A stretch of 64,000 nucleotides of DNA from an uncultured Collinsella sp. (GTDB taxonomy: Bacteria; Actinomycetota; Coriobacteriia; Coriobacteriales; Coriobacteriaceae): contig UQMY01000005.1 of the NCBI GenBank assembly GCA_900542325.1, forward strand, positions 18,727 through 82,726, given 5' to 3'. Shown piece by piece: positions 42,617 to 50,967 of this stretch. The notes below the pieces were generated by a model. It was not told the DNA's origin, did not search any database, and worked only from the letters and a program-made list of their open reading frames with translations. A program made the position numbers and the translations under genes. Each line of letters begins with the position of its first letter. The first letter of the stretch is position 1.

Positions 42617-42857
42617 ACCCCGTGGACAGAAAATGCCAAATATGAGTACTGTTGCCAAGATAGTCACATATATTTTAGGCCAAATAGGCTCTCTAACGAT
42701 ATTTATTATCGATAGAGAGCCTATTTTATTGGACCTATGAGGAATTACATCATCTAATTTTTGAACAAATGTAGACTTTCGACACCCATACGTAGCAAAA
42801 TTGCTGTTACTAAATTGGTGACAGTACTCATATTTGGCATTTTTTGACCACAGGGGT
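42617..42857. mobile_element. MITE-like 241-bp element
   Basis: Terminal inverted repeats at 42617-42658 and 42815-42857 are near-identical over about 42 bp, with a 23-bp perfect core (42629-42651 against 42821-42843). A second, inner hairpin with arms AATAGGCTCTCTA and TAGAGAGCCTATT occupies the middle. The element is far more AT-rich than the genome and has no ORF of note. No clear target-site duplication was seen at the edges. It fills most of the 354-base gap between folD and the C69 dipeptidase gene. Confidence 0.7.
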
Positions 42858-42938
42858 TGCCAGCGCCGTGGTTTCGCCCTTTCTGCGCCGAAGCGATACA
42901 CTGTTATCGTTTGATTTCTTCGCTCAAGGAGGATGCGC

Positions 42939-44462
42939 ATGCCGTGCACAACGATTTTGGTTGGTAAGAACGCGAGCTACGACGGGTCGACGTTGGTCGC
43001 CCGCAACGAGGATTCGTCCAACGGGGTGTTTGAGCCCAAGCGTATGCGTGTGGTGCATCCCGACGAGCAGCCGCGCGTCTATACGAGCGTCCTGAGTCAC
43101 CTGACCGTTGAACTGCCCGATAACCCCATGCGCTACACGAGCGTCCCCGATGTTGTCCCGGGCCACGGCATCTGGGCCGAGGCCGGTTTCAACGAGCTCA
43201 ATGTGGGCATGTCCGCAACCGAGACGCTCACCACCAACGAGCGCGTTCGCGGCGCCGACCCGCTCGTCGACCACGTGCCCGCCAAGGGCAACGAGGACGA
43301 GGACGGCTATGTTCCGGCGCAGCCCGGCGGTCTGGGCGAGGAGGACATGGTGACCCTAGTGCTGCCATATGCCAAATCCGCCCGCGACGGCGTACGCATT
43401 CTGGGTGACCTGCTCGAGCGTTATGGCACCTACGAGAACAACGGCATCGCCTTTAGCGACGTGGACGAGATCTGGTGGCTCGAGACCATCGGCGGTCACC
43501 ACTGGATCGCCAAGCGCGTGCCTGACGACGCCTATGTGACCATGCCCAACCAGCTGGGTATCGACAGCTTTGACCTGGATGACGCCGAGGGCGCCCAGGC
43601 CGATCACATGTGCTCCGCCGACCTGCGCGCTTGGATGGCCGAGTGGCATCTGGACCTGACGCTGGGCGTCGAGGGCGACGGTCCGGCCGCGGTCTTCAAC
43701 CCGCGCGAGGCCTTTGGCTCGCACAGCGACAGCGACCACGTCTACAACACGCCGCGCGCCTGGTATATGCAGCGCTGCCTTAACCCCAGCGATGTGTGGG
43801 ACGGTCCCGAGGCCGACTACACGCCCGAGAGCGACGATATTCCCTGGAGCCGCGTGCCCGAGCGCAAGGTGACCATCGAGGACATCAAGTACGTACTCTC
43901 GAGCCACTACCAGGGCACGGAGTACGACTGCTACGGCAGCAAGGGCACGCCCGCCACGCGTGGCGCCTATCGCCCCATCGGCATCAACCGCAACAGCCAG
44001 CTCGCTGTGCTGCAGCTGCGCCCCTATGCGCAGCCGGCCTACCGCGCCGTGCAGTGGATGGCCTTTGGCTCCAACTCGTTTAACGCGCTGGTTCCGCTGT
44101 ACGCCAACGTCGAGACCATGCCCGAGTATTATGCCGACACGCAGGCTCGCGTGACGTCCGAAAACTTCTACTGGGCCAACCGCCTGATCGGCGCGCTGGC
44201 CGACGTCCGCTTCCATGAGTGCGGCCGCGCAGTCGAGGATTATCAGGAGAAGGTCGGTGGCATGGGCCACAAGCAGATCCATGACGTCGATGCTGCCGTA
44301 GCCGCTCTGCCCGAGGCCGAGGTACCTGCCGAGCTTGCACGCGCCAATGAGGCCTTTGCCGAGCGTGTTCGCGTGGAGACCGATGCTCTACTGGGCAAGG
44401 TGCTCTACACCACGAGCTGCGCCATGAAGAACTCTTTCGCGATGAACGACAACGTGAGGTAG
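42939..44462 (+). CDS. C69-family dipeptidase
   Basis: 507 residues. N-terminal nucleophile hydrolase family of PepD-type dipeptidases. The chain begins MPCTTILVGKNASYDGSTLV, putting the nucleophile Cys at position 3, so only a very short leader must be removed. ARNEDSSNGVFEPKR and DEIWWLETIGGHHWIAKRVPDD are family segments. No signal peptide; the enzyme is probably cytoplasmic. The start at 42939 follows AAGGAGGA by five bases and places the Cys correctly; ATG 42933 overlaps that site. Confidence 0.9.
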   Translation: MPCTTILVGKNASYDGSTLVARNEDSSNGVFEPKRMRVVHPDEQPRVYTSVLSHLTVELPDNPMRYTSVPDVVPGHGIWAEAGFNELNVGMSATETLTTNERVRGADPLVDHVPAKGNEDEDGYVPAQPGGLGEEDMVTLVLPYAKSARDGVRILGDLLERYGTYENNGIAFSDVDEIWWLETIGGHHWIAKRVPDDAYVTMPNQLGIDSFDLDDAEGAQADHMCSADLRAWMAEWHLDLTLGVEGDGPAAVFNPREAFGSHSDSDHVYNTPRAWYMQRCLNPSDVWDGPEADYTPESDDIPWSRVPERKVTIEDIKYVLSSHYQGTEYDCYGSKGTPATRGAYRPIGINRNSQLAVLQLRPYAQPAYRAVQWMAFGSNSFNALVPLYANVETMPEYYADTQARVTSENFYWANRLIGALADVRFHECGRAVEDYQEKVGGMGHKQIHDVDAAVAALPEAEVPAELARANEAFAERVRVETDALLGKVLYTTSCAMKNSFAMNDNVR

Positions 44463-44561
44463 GGATTTCCCGTCGATTGAATAGCGCTAAAACGCTTTGT
44501 CGCTTTCGCTCAATCTTGGGTACAAGAACGCCAATGCAGTTGTTTGTGATTGGAGACAACC

Positions 44562-44978
44562 ATGGTTATGAAACTCGATCAGCTTGTTAACGGCGCCATT
44601 AACGTGGGCTTTGGCGCTGCCGCCGTTGCTGTCGAAGGCGGCAAGAAGGTTCTCGACGACCTTAATACCAAGGGCGAGCAGGTGCGCAAGGATGCAGGCG
44701 CTCCCGATATCGCCCGCAGTGTGTCCGACATGTTCGAACAGGCCGGCGGTACCATCTCCGATCTGACCGAGCGCTTGGGCATGCAGGGCGAGACCGCGGC
44801 CCAGCGCGTGCTCGACGAACTCATCCTTGCCCGCGTCCGCGTTATGACCGCGCCCGAGCGCACGGCCTTCCTGGCCCATGTGCGCGACATCGTCGATTCG
44901 GTCGAGGACAACGTGACCTCGGTGCCCGTCGAGTCCGTTGAGCCCGACGATGCGAAGGATACCGAAGAGGCCGAGTAG
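44562..44978 (+). CDS. Uncharacterised helical (phasin/YtxH-like) protein beside a UbiB kinase
   Basis: 138 residues. It opens MVMKLDQLVNGAINVGFGAA with a short apolar helix, then long amphipathic helices (AVEGGKKVLDDLNTKGEQVRKDAG, PDIARSVSDMFEQAGGTISDL, ERTAFLAHVRDIVDSVEDNV) and an acidic tail. This resembles short phasin-like proteins. The UbiB-type kinase gene starts eight bases after its stop. GGAGA lies five bases before ATG 44562. Confidence 0.7.
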   Translation: MVMKLDQLVNGAINVGFGAAAVAVEGGKKVLDDLNTKGEQVRKDAGAPDIARSVSDMFEQAGGTISDLTERLGMQGETAAQRVLDELILARVRVMTAPERTAFLAHVRDIVDSVEDNVTSVPVESVEPDDAKDTEEAE

Positions 44979-44986
44979 CAGCGCAG

Positions 44987-46750
44987 ATGGCAGATTCCAC
45001 CACCGATTACAACAATCTAGATCCCTTGGGTGACGAGGCGGCGGTTGCCGATGAGGTCGATGCCGCCGTCTCGGGCGCTCGCAAGAAGCCGCGCGCTGTC
45101 GATATGGTCCCCGAGGAGCCCGACGCGATGGCGCCGGACGAGGAATACCAGCTCACGCCGGCGGGTCGTCGCGAACGCATCGGGCAGATTGTTCGCCTGG
45201 TCAAAAAGTACCGTGTGTGGGATAACCTTACGCCGGTTCGTTTGCGCCGCCTGCTTGAGGAACTCGGCCCCATGTTCGTCAAGATGGGGCAGATTCTGGC
45301 CAACCGGTCCGAGATTTTGCCGCAACGCTTTTGCGACGAGCTACGTCGTCTGCGCTCCGACGTGGAGCCGGTGCCGTACGAGGTCGTACTCAGTTGTCTG
45401 GAAGAAGAATACGGCCTGCGCCTGGGGGAGATGTTCGATGCGATCGACCCCAATCCGCTTGGTAGCGCATCGCTCGCGCAGGTGCACCGCGCTCGTCTGG
45501 TGACGGGCGAGGACGTGGCCGTCAAGGTGCAGCGCCCCGGTGCGCAGCAGGTTATGGCACAGGACATCGATATCATCCGCTCGGTGGTGCGTATCGTTTC
45601 CAAGTTCGTCAACACCGATCAATTCGTTGACCTGCACGGCGTAGTCGAGGAGTTGTGGACCTCGTTTCGCGAGGAGACCAACTTTTTGGCCGAGGCCAAA
45701 AACCTCAACGACTTCTACGAGTTCCATAAGAGTGTTCATGGCGTGACGTGCCCTAAATCCTATCTGGACCTGTGCACCGAGCACGTGGTGGTTATGGACT
45801 ACGTCGACGGCATTTCGATCGCCGATCCTGAACGCTTGGTGGCCGAGGGCTATGACTTGGAAAAGATCGGTGCCGCAATCGTCGAGGATTACTCGACGCA
45901 GGTGCTCGATGACGGCTTTTTCCATGCCGACCCGCATGCGGGAAACATTATTCTCAAGGACGGCATCGTTTACTTTATCGACTTGGGCATGGTCGGACGC
46001 ATGTCGAGTCACGATCGCGGTATCGTCAAGGACATGATTTTCGCCGTGGCCGAGGGTGACGTGCCCAAGCTCAAGGATTCGCTCATGCGCTTTGCCGTGA
46101 CGCGCGGCGACTCGGCCGAGCTTGACCATTCGGCCTTTTTGTCCGACTTGGACTTTATCGTCGCCGACTTTGCGGGCCTTGACCTTAAGGATCTTGATAT
46201 CGGCGAGTTTTTGACCTCGCTGCTAAACTTGGCGCGCAAGAACGACGTTGAGCTGCCGAGCGTGGTGACGATGTTCGCCCGCGGCATGGTGACGCTCGAG
46301 GGCCTGCTGACCGAGTACATGCCCAACGTCAACATGATCCAGATCATCCAGACGCACATCAAAAACGAGAAGAGCACCTCTGTGCGCGTCCGCGAAATGG
46401 GGCGCGATCTTGCTGCGAGCAGCTATCGCGCGGCAAAAGGCTCGCTCGAGGCGGCCGAGTATCTGGGCTTGGCGTCGCGCATGCTCACGCGCGGCCAGCT
46501 TAAGGTGAACACGCAGATCATGAGCAGCGATAAGGCGCTGCGACAGCTGGGTGGAATTATCGACCGCATGTCGATGGCAATTGTGGTCGCCGGTCTGTTT
46601 ATCGGTTCGTCGGTGGTGTACTACGCGCGCATCGAGCCGGTTGTGTTCGGGATTCCGGTCATTGGCTTTATGGGCTACGTGAGTGCGTTGGTGCTGGCGC
46701 TGATGCTGGGCCGCAATATCTGGCTCAACAGCCACGGCGGCAAGCACTAG
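44987..46750 (+). CDS. ABC1/UbiB-family atypical kinase-like membrane protein
   Basis: 587 residues. The UbiB signature LGPMFVKMGQILANRSEILP (KxGQ) is at about 97-116; an Ala/Gly-rich nucleotide loop is GSASLAQVHRARL, and AVKVQRPG has the ATP lysine. HADPHAGNI and FIDLGMVGRM are the catalytic loops. Two C-terminal membrane helices (MAIVVAGLFIGSSVVYYA and IPVIGFMGYVSALVLALMLG) anchor it. The family supports lipid or quinone biology through ATPase activity; the exact role here is unknown. A strong terminator follows. Confidence 0.9.
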   Translation: MADSTTDYNNLDPLGDEAAVADEVDAAVSGARKKPRAVDMVPEEPDAMAPDEEYQLTPAGRRERIGQIVRLVKKYRVWDNLTPVRLRRLLEELGPMFVKMGQILANRSEILPQRFCDELRRLRSDVEPVPYEVVLSCLEEEYGLRLGEMFDAIDPNPLGSASLAQVHRARLVTGEDVAVKVQRPGAQQVMAQDIDIIRSVVRIVSKFVNTDQFVDLHGVVEELWTSFREETNFLAEAKNLNDFYEFHKSVHGVTCPKSYLDLCTEHVVVMDYVDGISIADPERLVAEGYDLEKIGAAIVEDYSTQVLDDGFFHADPHAGNIILKDGIVYFIDLGMVGRMSSHDRGIVKDMIFAVAEGDVPKLKDSLMRFAVTRGDSAELDHSAFLSDLDFIVADFAGLDLKDLDIGEFLTSLLNLARKNDVELPSVVTMFARGMVTLEGLLTEYMPNVNMIQIIQTHIKNEKSTSVRVREMGRDLAASSYRAAKGSLEAAEYLGLASRMLTRGQLKVNTQIMSSDKALRQLGGIIDRMSMAIVVAGLFIGSSVVYYARIEPVVFGIPVIGFMGYVSALVLALMLGRNIWLNSHGGKH

Positions 46751-46801
46751 AGGCTGCGGCCGTCACCGCATTCTCCTATCGCAAACAATAGCTTTTACCT
46801 T

Positions 46802-46829
46802 GGGCTTCGCCTGCGTGCGAGGCCCTTTT
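46802..46829 (+). terminator. Intrinsic terminator of the UbiB-family gene
   Basis: GGGCTTCG and CGAGGCCC form an 8-bp stem (one G-T pair) followed by TTTT. The -35 box of the riboswitch promoter overlaps the T-run. Confidence 0.8.
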
Positions 46830-46855
46830 GCGTGATACCATACTGACGGTAATAA
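46828..46855 (+). promoter_or_regulatory. Predicted promoter of the riboswitch transcript
   Basis: TTGCGT at 46828-46833 and TAATAA at 46850-46855 are separated by 16 bases and lie just before the riboswitch aptamer. Confidence 0.55.
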
Positions 46856-46865
46856 TCGATGGCCT

Positions 46866-47038
46866 AGATGGTGGTGCGGAGACGCACGAATGCGCGGTTT
46901 TCCTGCGCGTTTGGGAGAATCGGGGTGCAAGTCCCCGGCTGTACCAGTAACCGTAATTCCTCTTGGCTCGGGATGTTCGCGTCGCAGATCGGACGGCGCG
47001 CCTGAGCCGTTAAGGTTAAGTCGGATCGCCTCCCATCT
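46866..47038 (+). promoter_or_regulatory. Cobalamin (B12) riboswitch
   Basis: The conserved core is present: TTTGGGAGAATC, GGGGTGCAAGTCCCC, GGCTGTACCAGTAACCGT at about 46910-46953, which follows the GGGAA..GGTG.AA..CC..GC.G..CC.G..AC.GT pattern of the class. The 3' part TTAAGTCGGATCGCCTCCC fits the closing strand. AGATGG (46866-46871) and CCATCT (47033-47038) can form P1. CCTCCC at 47031 is complementary to GGAGGG at 47083-47088, a ribosome-site-like sequence before the next gene, so control of translation is likely. A riboswitch here ties the DUF4430 proteins to B12. Confidence 0.88.
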
Positions 47039-47100
47039 TGCATGCGGCTGCGGCGTATGCTGCCGGTGTGCATAGGGCTCTGGAGGGAAGAGAGATCCCG

Positions 47101-50100
47101 ATGGGGGAACTCGAGCGCAACATGCGCGATGACGTGGGGCAGCCTCAAGGCAACGCTCCAAGTACAGACAATGGGGGACAAATGGATATGTTTGAGGACG
47201 AGCGCGAGCGCGCCTCGTTGCATCGCCGTGGCGCGATTGCACGCGGTGTAGCCAAGCGCGGCCTGGTGGCATTCCTGGCCTTCGCGATGGCCTTTGGCAC
47301 CACGCCGGCTCAGCTGTGGGCCGAGGGCGCCGAGGGTATTGCCGAGGCTGTGGCTCAGGCTGCGACGCCGGGCGAGGACGCAGCGCTTGCGGGCGGTACC
47401 GCTGAGCAGAGCGGCGCCGAGGTTTCGGATTCCGAGGGCGCGCCTGCAGCCAGTGCAGCCATAACAGAGGCAGCAACTGGCGACGAAGGCTCGGCGACGG
47501 GGGAGAGCCCTGCTGCGAGCGAGCAGTCTTCGACGGCGCCCACTGGCCAAGCAGGATCTGCCGCCGCGGCTGCCGTCCAGACAGAGAACCCGACAGAAAC
47601 CGGCGATGTCGCCAAGAAGCAAGTCGAGGTCTCGTTCTCGATTATCGGCACCGATGCCGACGGCAAGGCTCAGACCTGGGTGGCACCTACGCAGCTCAAG
47701 CTCGACGAGGGCTCGACGGCTGCGGACGCCTTCGTTAAGCTGCAGCAGAAGACGGGCTTCAAGGCGAAATACGATCCGAACACGGCATACGGTTTCTACC
47801 TCGAAAGCATCACGTCCCCGAGTGATGGCCGCACGCTTGCCTTCAATCCGGCGACTTATGCCTACTGGCAGCTGTTCGTCGACGGCGCGTCTTCCTCGGT
47901 TGGCGCGAGCGGCGTTAAGCTCACCCAGGGGCAGAAGATTGAGTTTGCCTATACGGCTGGTAGCGCGTCCCCTGTCGTTAAGGACCAGGTTGCCGCAAAT
48001 GTGACCGTCATTGGTCGCGATGCCCAGGGCAAGACTCAGACTTGGGTCGATAACGCGCAGTATGTGGTGACGTCCGGCTCGAGCGCACTTGACCTTACGA
48101 AGGTCGCGCTTGAGGCGAATGATATTGACGCCGTTGCTGCGGGCTCCTTTATTCTGAGCCTTAAGTACAACGGTGTTGAGCTGGGTACGCCGCTCGATTA
48201 TTCGACCTATTGGCGGCTGTTTATCAACGGCAAGTCGAGTGACTATACGGCGGACAATGTCACCATCCATGCCGGCGATACCGTCACGTGGTTCTACGGT
48301 GGCTGGGGCGACCAGTTGCCGTCCGATTCTGTCCATGCTTCCGTTCAGGTGCTTGGCAAGGACAAGGACGGCAAGCAGCAGGTTTGGGCTTCGACGGGTC
48401 AGACGAGTCTCAAGGCGGGCTCTACTGCCAAGGATCTCCTTGAGCAGACTGGTCTTGATCTCGTTACTAGTGAAGAGTCTTGGGGCTGGTGCCTCAGTGG
48501 CATTAAATCGCCGCTCGACGGTAAGACCTATAAGTATGATCCTGCGACCAAAAGTTATTGGCAGTTCTATGTAAATGGCAAGTTCGCCCAGGTCGGGGCT
48601 GGCAACTACGAGCTCCAAGAGGGCGATGCCGTCACCTTTATGTATGGTGCTGACGCCGATGTCCTTCCTGGCCAGGTTCTTGGGTCTGTCGATGTTATCG
48701 GCCCCGATGTCAACGGCAACAATACTTGCTGGGGCTCGGCAAGCAGTGTTTCTTTGCCCGAAGGCTCTACTGCCCAGAACCTTATTGAGACGGTCCTGAA
48801 GGCCAAGGGCGTTACGTACAACGGCTCCCAGAGTGGTGAGTACTGGCTCCTCAATTCCATCAACTCGCCGTTCGATCACAAGCCGTATGCCTGGGATGGT
48901 GCGACCAAGAAATATTGGCGTCTGTTTATCAACGGAGAGCCCTCATCTCTCTGCGCCAATCAGATTACGCTCAAGAGCGACGATAAGGTTACGCTTGCCT
49001 ATACCACCGACGATTCGCCCATGCCCGATCCCGACAAGATTGTCGTGGACCCGAGTGCGACGACTCCTGATTGGGATGCCGAGTGGGCCGGCTACGGCAA
49101 CAGTGGCAACGGTTCGACCGTAACGGATGCCAAGACGCCTGCGCAGGCTGCCGGTCTTAAGTGGGCCTTCGATTGGAAGGTCGAGTCTGGTCAGCAGTAT
49201 GCCAACTGCAGCGAACCTGTCATCGCTAACGGCTTTGTGTACATCGCGACCGAGAACGAGCTCATTAAGATCGATTCGTCCACGGGCAAAAAGGTTGCCT
49301 CTGCGCCGCTTGCCTCCAAGGTGAGCTATACCTCTCGTCCGATCTATACCAATGGTCTTATCATCGTTCCGCTCAACGGCGGTGCGGTCCAGGCGATTAC
49401 TGCAGACAAGCTGATCTGCAAGTGGCTGACACCTGGTTTGACGGACTTGACGCAGGGCTCCTGCACCGTCGTTTCGGACGGCGAGTACGTCTATGTAGGC
49501 TCGGTCGATATTTCGTATGACGAGAATTACAACGCGACCTACGGCAACGGCTCCTTTGCGCGCATTAAGATTGCCACGGGCGAAGTCTCTTGGCAGAACA
49601 TCGACCCTGCCGAGGGCTATTACTGGACTGGTGCGGCTTTGACGGATAACTATGCCATCGTTCCTACGAGCGCGGGTACGCTTAAGTGCATTGATAAGAC
49701 GACGGGCGATGTCGTTTCGACCATGAAGCTCGGCGCTGTCGCAAATGCCGATTGCATTGCCGATCCGTCCAATGGTTCGACCTTCTATCAGATGACGCAC
49801 GACGGAAAGCTCCATGTGATTTCGCTTTCGGCGAAGGGCGTGCTGAGTGAACAGAAGACGGTTGATCTGGGCCTTACGAATAATCTGAGCGCCCCTGCGG
49901 TGTCTGGTGACAATCTGATTGTCGGCGGACAGACGGCTACTGGCTCTGCTCTGGTTCTCTATAACCTGAAGACGGGTAAGACCACGATGGTCGCTGCTGC
50001 CGACGGCAAGGCGCTGCCGGCTGGCCTCAACGGTATTGCTGCTACTCCGCTGGTGAGTGTTCAGGGCGGCAAGACCTATGTGTACTTCACTGTTAACAGC

Positions 50101-50958
50101 GCGGATAGCAAGGATTACGTCAACTACTCTGCTGGTGGTGGCGTGTATCGCTATACGCTCGGCGATGCAGAGGCGACGCAGATTTATGATGCGGCTGGCC
50201 ATTACCAGTACTGTGACTCTCCGGTCATTGCCGATGCATCTGGCAACCTGTACTACATCAATGACTCGGGCACGCTGTTCAAGCTCGGGGCCGTTGAGTC
50301 TTGGACGGTTGCCTTTAATTCCAACGGCGGGTCTGCTTGCGACACTAAGTTTGTTGCTACGGCCGACGGCAAGCTGGTCAAGCCGGCCGATCCGACGCGC
50401 GATGGCTACACTTTCGGCGGTTGGTATACCGATGAGGCTTGCACGCAGGCGTATGACTTCAGTATGCCGGTGACGGCCGATCTGACGCTGTATGCCAAGT
50501 GGACCAAGAATGCCACCAACCCTGGCGGCAATGGCGGTTCTGGCACTAATGGTGGCAACGGTGGCGCTGGCAACGGTTCCGGTGCTGGCACGGGCACGGG
50601 TTCCGGCTCCGGCACGAAGGGCCAGCAGGCCGGCGGCGCTATCGCCCCGGGTCAGAAGCCGGTGACCAAGACGACGGTGTCGACCAAGACCGAGACCAAG
50701 GAAAACAAGTCCGACAAGAAAGACTCCGATAAGTCCGATAAGAAGGACGAGAAGAAGTCTGACAAGAAGGACGGCAAGTCCGACAAGAAGTCCGATTCCA
50801 AGTCCGATACGGGCGCTGCTTCCACGACCACTGCCAAGAAGTCCTCTGATGCTTCCGAGCAGGAGACTGGCACCAATCCGCTCGCCATCGTTGGCGTTGC
50901 CGCCGGCGTCATCGGTCTCGCCATCGTCGGCGTGTTCGTGTTCACCAAACGTCGGTAG
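47101..50958 (+). CDS. B12-riboswitch-controlled surface protein: four DUF4430 domains, beta-propeller, InlB-like repeat, membrane anchor
   Basis: 1285 residues from ATG 47101. Order: basic head and signal peptide (LVAFLAFAMAFGTTPAQLWA), an Ala/Glu/Thr-rich spacer, then four DUF4430 domains at about 172-290, 297-403, 412-521 and 527-640, each with the fold-closing Y-W-x-[LF]-[FY]-[VI]-[ND]-G motif (YWQLFVDG, YWRLFING, YWQFYVNG, YWRLFING). A PQQ-type beta-propeller follows (about 684-1060: NGFVYIATENELIKIDSSTG, LKCIDKTTGDVVS), then an InlB-like repeat (GWYTDEACTQAYDF), a Gly and Lys/Asp/Ser-rich wall spacer, and a C-terminal helix ending TKRR. No LPxTG motif was seen. DUF4430 is related to the C-terminal beta-domain of intrinsic factor and transcobalamin. 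With the riboswitch upstream, B12 or corrinoid capture is the best reading. ATG 47182 or 47188 are alternative starts. Confidence 0.85.
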   Translation: MGELERNMRDDVGQPQGNAPSTDNGGQMDMFEDERERASLHRRGAIARGVAKRGLVAFLAFAMAFGTTPAQLWAEGAEGIAEAVAQAATPGEDAALAGGTAEQSGAEVSDSEGAPAASAAITEAATGDEGSATGESPAASEQSSTAPTGQAGSAAAAAVQTENPTETGDVAKKQVEVSFSIIGTDADGKAQTWVAPTQLKLDEGSTAADAFVKLQQKTGFKAKYDPNTAYGFYLESITSPSDGRTLAFNPATYAYWQLFVDGASSSVGASGVKLTQGQKIEFAYTAGSASPVVKDQVAANVTVIGRDAQGKTQTWVDNAQYVVTSGSSALDLTKVALEANDIDAVAAGSFILSLKYNGVELGTPLDYSTYWRLFINGKSSDYTADNVTIHAGDTVTWFYGGWGDQLPSDSVHASVQVLGKDKDGKQQVWASTGQTSLKAGSTAKDLLEQTGLDLVTSEESWGWCLSGIKSPLDGKTYKYDPATKSYWQFYVNGKFAQVGAGNYELQEGDAVTFMYGADADVLPGQVLGSVDVIGPDVNGNNTCWGSASSVSLPEGSTAQNLIETVLKAKGVTYNGSQSGEYWLLNSINSPFDHKPYAWDGATKKYWRLFINGEPSSLCANQITLKSDDKVTLAYTTDDSPMPDPDKIVVDPSATTPDWDAEWAGYGNSGNGSTVTDAKTPAQAAGLKWAFDWKVESGQQYANCSEPVIANGFVYIATENELIKIDSSTGKKVASAPLASKVSYTSRPIYTNGLIIVPLNGGAVQAITADKLICKWLTPGLTDLTQGSCTVVSDGEYVYVGSVDISYDENYNATYGNGSFARIKIATGEVSWQNIDPAEGYYWTGAALTDNYAIVPTSAGTLKCIDKTTGDVVSTMKLGAVANADCIADPSNGSTFYQMTHDGKLHVISLSAKGVLSEQKTVDLGLTNNLSAPAVSGDNLIVGGQTATGSALVLYNLKTGKTTMVAAADGKALPAGLNGIAATPLVSVQGGKTYVYFTVNSADSKDYVNYSAGGGVYRYTLGDAEATQIYDAAGHYQYCDSPVIADASGNLYYINDSGTLFKLGAVESWTVAFNSNGGSACDTKFVATADGKLVKPADPTRDGYTFGGWYTDEACTQAYDFSMPVTADLTLYAKWTKNATNPGGNGGSGTNGGNGGAGNGSGAGTGTGSGSGTKGQQAGGAIAPGQKPVTKTTVSTKTETKENKSDKKDSDKSDKKDEKKSDKKDGKSDKKSDSKSDTGAASTTTAKKSSDASEQETGTNPLAIVGVAAGVIGLAIVGVFVFTKRR

Positions 50959-50967
50959 GTGAGGGCT

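Noticed and set aside
47101..50958. LPxTG sortase substrate
   Set aside because: No LPxTG or close variant precedes the final hydrophobic helix; the tail fits a simple membrane anchor.
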